Positions 59,968 to 64,000 of a stretch of 64,000 nt of DNA are shown here, piece after piece; the first letter of the stretch is position 1, and each line of letters opens with the position of its first letter. The translations under genes and the position numbers were made by a program. Origin of the DNA: Alteraurantiacibacter aestuarii (GTDB taxonomy: Bacteria > Pseudomonadota > Alphaproteobacteria > Sphingomonadales > Sphingomonadaceae); NCBI RefSeq assembly GCF_009827405.1, contig NZ_WTYY01000001.1:186001-250000 (forward strand), read 5' to 3'. Under the pieces are notes generated by a model, which did not search any database, had not been told where the DNA came from, and was given only the letters and a program-made list of their open reading frames with translations.

Positions 59968-60466
59968 CAGGCTGCTGGGCATGGCGGCGGCGGCTTTCGC
60001 CCTGGCGCTGGCCGCCTGTTCGACGCAGGCCGCAACCGATGCGCCGCTCAGTCCGGCGGCGCAGGAAGCCGGTGTCCATCCTGTTTCGGGCCTTACGGTC
60101 ATCCCGCTGACGATAATTTCCGGAACTTCCGGCGATCAGACGCATGCATTTCGCGTGGAAGTGGCCGCTTCGCCCGGGGAGCAGCAGATGGGCCTGATGT
60201 TCCGCACGGAAATGGGCGCGAATGAGGGAATGATCTTCCCGCTGGCGCAGGTTCGCATGGCCAGTTTCTGGATGCGCAACACGGTGATCCCGCTGGATAT
60301 CATCTTCATCGGGCCGGACAATCGCATCATCAATATCGCCCGCGATGCCACGCCTTATTCCGAACAGCCGATACCGTCCGATGCTCCGGCAGCAGCCGTG
60401 CTGGAGCTGAACGCGGGACGGACCGCCGAACTGGGCATAGAAGCGGGCGACACGGTGCAATGGTAA
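59954..60466 (+). CDS. DUF192 lipoprotein-like exported protein
   Basis: A 170-residue protein with a signal sequence ending ALALAACSTQ, which has a lipobox-like LAAC. The DUF192 domain follows: FRVEVAASPGEQQMGLMFRTEM, FWMRNTVIPLDIIFIG and the C-terminal AVLELNAGRTAELGIEAGD. Function unknown. It overlaps recX by 14 nt and starts at the first of two adjacent ATGs. Confidence 0.88.
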   Translation: MMKTDRLLGMAAAAFALALAACSTQAATDAPLSPAAQEAGVHPVSGLTVIPLTIISGTSGDQTHAFRVEVAASPGEQQMGLMFRTEMGANEGMIFPLAQVRMASFWMRNTVIPLDIIFIGPDNRIINIARDATPYSEQPIPSDAPAAAVLELNAGRTAELGIEAGDTVQW

Positions 60467-60531
60467 GCACTCGGATGTGCTTGCGCCCCGCGGGTAAAAA
60501 CGGCTAGGCGCGCGGCCATGGGAACGACATC

Positions 60532-60930
60532 ATGAGCATCTTGGGTAAAATCTTCACCTGGTGGGACGGTGCCACCATCGGCACATCCTTGTGGTCTGCG
60601 CGCAATGGCGAGCAGGTCGGCACGGATGGGCAGGGCAACAGATATTACCGATCAAAGCGGGTCAAGGACGGCGCGCGGGAGCGGCGCTGGGTCATCTATA
60701 ATGGCGCCAACGATGCCAGCCGCGTACCGGCGGAATGGCACGGCTGGCTGCATGGTTCCTATGACGAACTGCCCGAAAGCCATCTGCCCGCACCCAAGAT
60801 CTGGGAAGTGGACTACTCCCCCAATGCCACCGGCACGCAGGACGCCTATCGTCCCGCCGGCGCGCTGGAGCGCGGCGGCAAGCGGGCACCGGCCACGGGC
60901 GATTACGAAGCCTGGACACCGGAGGCGTGA
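60532..60930 (+). CDS. NDUFA12-like complex I accessory subunit
   Basis: A 132-residue soluble protein opening KIFTWWDGATIGTSLWSARNG, with NRYYRSKR, RRWVIYNGANDASRVPAEWHGWLHG and a Trp near the end. This is the eukaryote-like B17.2/NDUFA12 subunit, found in alphaproteobacteria. It associates with the membrane-arm/peripheral-arm junction of NADH dehydrogenase. The DUF2155 gene overlaps its stop by 4 nt (GTGA). The neighbourhood with DUF2155 and aat is common in alphaproteobacteria. Confidence 0.92.
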   Translation: MSILGKIFTWWDGATIGTSLWSARNGEQVGTDGQGNRYYRSKRVKDGARERRWVIYNGANDASRVPAEWHGWLHGSYDELPESHLPAPKIWEVDYSPNATGTQDAYRPAGALERGGKRAPATGDYEAWTPEA

Positions 60931-61448
60931 AGCGATTGCGCCTCGCTGCGGCCGTAGCTGTGGCCGGGGCGGGGCTGCTGTCCCTGGCGGCATGCGGCAG
61001 CGGCGCGCCGGAGCCCGAGGCCGAACAGACCGAAATTCCCGAGGAACTGGCGGGATCCGATCTGCCCCCGGTCGAGGTTGATCCGGGCCTTGGCACACCG
61101 CTGGAAGAGCGGGTCGCCACGATCGGTCTGATCAACAAGCGCAACAATATCTCTCGCGATATCGAGATGAAGCCGGGCGAATCGCGCCGCATCGATGATG
61201 TCATCATCCGCCTTGCCGCCTGTGAGCGCACGGCCCCATGGGAAACCCCAGCGCTGACGGGTGCCTTTGTCCAGGTGCTGGTGCAGGAGCGGGAGGAGGC
61301 CGGGTCCGATCCGGAATGGAAACGGATCTTTTCAGGCTGGCTCTACAAGGAAGCGCCTGCCGTCAACGTGGTCGAGCATCCGATCTATGACGTCTGGGTC
61401 AAGGACTGCGCGATGAGCTTCCCGGGTGAGGAAGACACCCCTTCCTGA
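60927..61448 (+). CDS. DUF2155 lipoprotein
   Basis: A 173-residue protein with a lipoprotein leader (VAGAGLLSLAACGSG, lipobox LAAC) starting at GTG. An acidic linker precedes the DUF2155 domain: ATIGLINKRNNISRDIEMKPGE, RRIDDVIIRLAACERTAPWETP, FQVLV-type strand, KRIFSGWLYKEAPAVNVVEHP and YDVWVKDCAM. Two cysteines may form a disulfide. Probably periplasmic, anchored in the inner or outer membrane. Its 3' end overlaps the convergent aat gene by 64 nt. Confidence 0.88.
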   Translation: MKRLRLAAAVAVAGAGLLSLAACGSGAPEPEAEQTEIPEELAGSDLPPVEVDPGLGTPLEERVATIGLINKRNNISRDIEMKPGESRRIDDVIIRLAACERTAPWETPALTGAFVQVLVQEREEAGSDPEWKRIFSGWLYKEAPAVNVVEHPIYDVWVKDCAMSFPGEEDTPS

Positions 61449-62113
61449 CCTGATCGTTCCTGACCCGAGCGGGCCAATTCCAGCAGCGCCCTGTGCGCTG
61501 CGGGCAGGTCTGCCGGGAAATGATCGGCGCAGGCATCTGTCAGCAATTCCAGATACTCGTCGCGCGTCACCGTGCGCGCGCCCAGCGATGCCAGGTGCCC
61601 GGTCAGGAACTGGCAGTCCAGCAGGCGGTATCCGGCCAGCCGCATCAGCGCGACCAGCCACGCCATCGCCACCTTGGAGGCATCGGTAGCGTTGCTGAAC
61701 ATGCTTTCCCCGCAGAACACCCGGTCAAAGCTCACCCCGTAAAGGCCGCCAACCAGCGCGCCGTCCTGCCAGCATTCCAGCGAATGGGCGTGGCCGGTCT
61801 CGTGAAGCTGGATATAACTCGCCTCGATCCGCTGGCTGATCCATGTGTCGGGATGGTCGGGCCGTGGCTGGGCGCAGGCGCGGATCACGGCGGGAAAGTC
61901 CTGGTTGCAGGTGACGGTAAACCGGTCCTGTCGCAGCACCTTGGCCAGCGAGCGGGACAGCCTGAAATGATCGAGCGGGATCACCGCCCGTTCGCGCGGC
62001 TCCACCCAGAACAGCTCATGATCCTCACGTCCATCGGACATGGGGAACACGCCGCTGCGATAGGCCAGCAACAGCAGTTCGGCGGGCAGAACAAAGGGTA
62101 TCGGTGCATGCAT
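61385..62113 (-). CDS. aat: leucyl/phenylalanyl-tRNA-protein transferase
   Basis: A 242-residue N-end-rule enzyme that attaches Leu or Phe to N-terminal Arg/Lys of substrates for ClpAP. It has LLLLAYRSGVFPMSDG, FWVEPRERAVIPLDHF, TWISQRIEASYIQLHETGHAHSLECW split across the centre, LVGGLYGVSFDRVFCGESMF and LLDCQFLTGHLASLGA, all Aat signatures. Start is ATG (a TTG precedes it directly). Convergent with the DUF2155 gene. Confidence 0.95.
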   Translation of the reverse strand: MHAPIPFVLPAELLLLAYRSGVFPMSDGREDHELFWVEPRERAVIPLDHFRLSRSLAKVLRQDRFTVTCNQDFPAVIRACAQPRPDHPDTWISQRIEASYIQLHETGHAHSLECWQDGALVGGLYGVSFDRVFCGESMFSNATDASKVAMAWLVALMRLAGYRLLDCQFLTGHLASLGARTVTRDEYLELLTDACADHFPADLPAAHRALLELARSGQERSGQEGVSSSPGKLIAQSLTQTS

Positions 62114-62149
62114 CAACCGCGCTCTAGCAATTCGGAACGCATCCGTCGC

Positions 62150-62176
62150 TTGCCATTGATGAGAAGGCGCTATAGA
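62150..62176 (+). promoter_or_regulatory. candidate promoter of tRNA-Trp
   Basis: TTGCCA, 15 nt and TATAGA, with the -10 ending 16 nt before the mature 5' end. The spacer is 2 nt shorter than optimal. Confidence 0.5.
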
Positions 62177-62192
62177 GGCGCACTCCGCCTGC

Positions 62193-62268
62193 AGGGGTGT
62201 AGCTCAGTTGGTAGAGCATCGGTCTCCAAAACCGAGGGCCTGCGGTTCGAGTCCGCACACCCCTGCCA
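62193..62268 (+). tRNA. tRNA-Trp (anticodon CCA)
   Basis: A 76-nt tRNA with encoded CCA. Acceptor stem AGGGGTG/CACCCCT, D-arm GCTCAGTTGGTAGAGC, anticodon loop CTCCAAA with anticodon CCA, T-arm TGCGGTTCGAGTCCGCA. All stems pair. Confidence 0.98.
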
Positions 62269-62312
62269 TTTACCGGTGGTGCCATTTACCTGTGGCGCCA
62301 TTTACTTGTGGA
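62265..62312 (+). repeat. three tandem 16-nt repeats starting in the tRNA-Trp 3' end
   Basis: GCCATTTACCGGTGGT, GCCATTTACCTGTGGC and GCCATTTACTTGTGGA follow one another without spacers. The first four bases of the array are the discriminator G and CCA of the tRNA. Confidence 0.85.
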
Positions 62313-62445
62313 TCATTGGTCCGCCTCTCTTTGAGAATCACCCATGGCGGGCATAGCCATGCACGGTCGGGTATTTCGCTTTGCGCGGGAACCTGGCCGG
62401 CCCTTCGGCATTTCATGCCGCGGGGGTGCTATAAGGAGCAGTCAC

Positions 62446-62622
62446 ATGGCGAAGATTTTTCGTTCAGCACGGACAGTTTCAGGCCAGCTAGGCTCAGGGC
62501 GGGCAAATATTTCCCGTCGCGCCCGTGCTCAGGTCGACATGGCCTTTCCCCACGCATCGCATGGTCCGATCCTGCCGATGGAAGAACCAGGCTTCTTCGC
62601 GCGGCTGTTCCGCCGCCACTGA
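62446..62622 (+). CDS. small conserved-type protein of unknown function (58 aa)
   Basis: 58 residues, basic N-terminal half (MAKIFRSARTVSGQLGSGRA), then a segment with HASHGPILP and a hydrophobic C-terminus EPGFFARLFRRH. The start is supported by AAGGAG at 7 nt. It stands alone between tRNA-Trp and a strong terminator that begins 41 nt after its stop. It is likely real because of the ribosome site and terminator, but I recognise no family. Confidence 0.65.
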   Translation: MAKIFRSARTVSGQLGSGRANISRRARAQVDMAFPHASHGPILPMEEPGFFARLFRRH

Positions 62623-62662
62623 AGCAGTCGGGGGCTGACCCGAAAACCTCAGCCAAAGTACA

Positions 62663-62689
62663 AAGGGCCGGTCATGATGACCGGCCCTT
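62663..62689. terminator. rho-independent terminator after the 58-residue gene
   Basis: AAGGGCCGGTCA pairs perfectly with TGACCGGCCCTT over a 3-nt loop; the arm ends in TT and CGTGTTT follows. It can serve both the small gene (+) and the convergent AGCS gene (-). Confidence 0.85.
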
Positions 62690-62725
62690 CGTGTTTGTGG
62701 TGACTTGCCTGGCCGGGGCTGCCGG

Positions 62726-64000
62726 TCAGTATTCGTCCGGTTCTTCAGGTGTATCGGCGAGATGGTCCGGCCCGGCCTTGCGATCGCCGCGGGCCAGCGC
62801 GAACACCACGCCAGACAGCAGCGCCAGCGCCAGCAGGTTGGGCAGGGCCATCGCCGCATTGGCGATATCTCCCAACCGCCAGACCAGCGTCAGGTCCTGC
62901 GAACTGCCGACATAGATCACCACGCACCACAGCACGCGCCAGGCCATGTGCAGCACCTTTTCGCCCTGACGGGTCGATCCCGGCACGCGGTCATAAATGA
63001 AGGTGATCGCCCGCTCACCGTAATAGGACCAGGTCAGCAAGGTGGTGAACACGAACAGGATCAGCGCGATGCTGGCGATCAGCGTGCCCAGCGGGATGGA
63101 GGCGATTTCGAACGGGAAGGCCGCAGCAAAGGCGCCGCTGGTCATGGCAAAGCCCTGAAGGTCGGAATTCCACGCGTGGCGCACAGCCTCACCGCCGGCG
63201 GTGAAATTGCCCTCCACCGTCAGCATGACCAGCGCGGTCATGGTGCAGATCACGATGGTATCGATGAACGTGCCCAGCATGGCCATGCGGCCCTGCTGTT
63301 CGGGATCGTCGGTCTGCGCCACGGCATGGGCGATAGGGGTGGAGCCCTGGCCCGCCTCGTTGGAGAACAGCCCGCGCGCCACGCCCGCACGGATCGCCAG
63401 CATGATCGCTGCGCCGATGAAGCCGCCGCTTGCCGCCTGCGTGTTGAAGGCGCCGTTGAAGATCAGGGCGAATGTTTCGGGCAGGTCGCCGAAGTTCAGG
63501 ATCAGCGCGATCACCGCCATCACGATATAGGCTGCGGCCATGAAGGGGACGACCTTCTCCGCCACATTGCCGATGGACTTGATGCCGCCGATGATGACCA
63601 CGAAAACCAGCACGGCAGTGATCAGGCCGCCCAGCCATTCCTCAATTCCGAACAACTCGTTCATGCCGTCTGCAACGGCATTGGCCTGAATCGAATTGCC
63701 GGTAACCAGCGCGGAAAACAGCGTGCCGATACAAAAGACGATCGCCAGCCAGGTCCATTTCGGGCCGAGGCCGATCATGATGTAGCTCATTGGACCGCCG
63801 CGATAGACGCCGTCACTGGTCCTTTCACGATAGCGGATGGCCAGCGAGCCTTCGGCAAAGGCCAACGCCATGCCGATCAGCGCGGTCATCCACATCCAGA
63901 AGATCGCTCCGGGTCCGCCCAGCGCGATGGCGGTGGCAACGCCCGCCAGATTGCCCGTGCCCACCTGGCCCGAAAGGGCGGTGGAAAGCGCGGCGAACGG
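62726..64000 (-). CDS. AGCS family alanine/glycine:cation symporter (partial)
   Basis: 424 residues are present; the N-terminus lies outside the window. It opens in the middle of ALSGQVGTGNLAGVATAIAL, the AGCS signature. FWMWMTALIGMALAFAEGSL, GGPMSYIMIGLG, GVARGLFSNEAGQGSTPIAHA and TFIDTIVICTMTALVML follow, the transporter core with sodium and substrate residues. It moves alanine or glycine with Na+ or H+ into the cell. The C-terminus after the last helix is short. Transcribed toward a terminator shared with the small gene. Confidence 0.95.
   Translation of the reverse strand, partial: PFAALSTALSGQVGTGNLAGVATAIALGGPGAIFWMWMTALIGMALAFAEGSLAIRYRERTSDGVYRGGPMSYIMIGLGPKWTWLAIVFCIGTLFSALVTGNSIQANAVADGMNELFGIEEWLGGLITAVLVFVVIIGGIKSIGNVAEKVVPFMAAAYIVMAVIALILNFGDLPETFALIFNGAFNTQAASGGFIGAAIMLAIRAGVARGLFSNEAGQGSTPIAHAVAQTDDPEQQGRMAMLGTFIDTIVICTMTALVMLTVEGNFTAGGEAVRHAWNSDLQGFAMTSGAFAAAFPFEIASIPLGTLIASIALILFVFTTLLTWSYYGERAITFIYDRVPGSTRQGEKVLHMAWRVLWCVVIYVGSSQDLTLVWRLGDIANAAMALPNLLALALLSGVVFALARGDRKAGPDHLADTPEEPDEY

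Noticed and set aside
59255-60460. In-frame extension of the acyl-AMP ligase to 977 codons on the minus strand
   Set aside because: The upstream part runs antisense through recX and the DUF192 gene, is Arg/Pro/His-rich and has no family similarity; the ligase itself begins at MTELTP.

Overview
The window is a high-GC, densely packed chromosomal segment. An NDUFA12-type complex I subunit, an SDHAF4/DUF1674 protein, a DUF2155 lipoprotein next to aat, HflKC beside a Do protease, and an aromatic-catabolism style gene stock all point to an alphaproteobacterium, most likely a sphingomonad (Erythrobacteraceae/Sphingomonadaceae-like). No ribosomal RNA, insertion sequence, integrase or CRISPR array was seen. 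Two tRNA genes (Lys-TTT and Trp-CCA) are complete. No stretch longer than about 300 bases lacks a gene; the largest gaps (33247-33502, 40545-40770, 50646-50860) hold a tRNA-derived fragment, palindromes and promoter-like sites.

Region by region. (1) 1-10428: a mostly minus-strand accessory cluster of eight genes: a ThDP decarboxylase like benzoylformate decarboxylase, an MFS transporter, an NmrA-like reductase, an O-methyltransferase, an amidohydrolase/decarboxylase, a VAO-type flavoprotein, an aldehyde dehydrogenase and a SnoaL-like protein. A divergent second SnoaL-like gene follows. This looks like a pathway for a phenolic, possibly methoxylated, aromatic compound. (2) 10466-27815: core and housekeeping genes: GST, MsrB, class A PBP, Do protease, HflC/HflK, Mrp/ApbC, an orphan molybdenum-hydroxylase large subunit, ferrochelatase, DUF1674, RsmB, MsrA, a periplasmic methyltransferase, AguB and FolK. 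(3) 27830-33420: tRNA-Lys, a TetR regulator and a five-gene operon of two p-cresol-methylhydroxylase-like flavoprotein/cytochrome c pairs around a small Tat-signal protein. The segment ends at a degenerate direct copy of the tRNA-Lys 3' half, so it may be an old tRNA-anchored island. (4) 33503-39120: a tightly overlapping operon of two DUF3604 lipoproteins, a membrane-anchored parvulin and a HupE/UreJ-like membrane protein, with a convergent Tat-type sulfatase.

(5) 40771-47827: the most striking locus. A Slam-like (DUF560) outer-membrane barrel is followed by a 1907-residue secreted protein. That protein carries an N-terminal FecR-like domain, about 15 aromatic/glycine helical repeat motifs and four tandem TbpB-like barrel domains. 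It looks like a type XI secretion pair with a non-lipidated giant cargo. (6) 47970-51622: a two-component system co-transcribed with a lipoprotein, divergent from a TonB-like protein. (7) 51674-64000: mannose-1-phosphate guanylyltransferase, DUF2721, a TelA/XpaC/PHA-granule protein operon, a DUF389 membrane protein, MAPEG, a fatty acyl-AMP ligase, RecX, DUF192, NDUFA12, DUF2155, Aat, tRNA-Trp, a 58-residue small protein and a truncated AGCS amino-acid symporter at the window edge.

All functions are read from sequence motifs and family memory; no database search was run. Substrates of the two aromatic clusters and the cargo role of the 1907-residue protein are inference.
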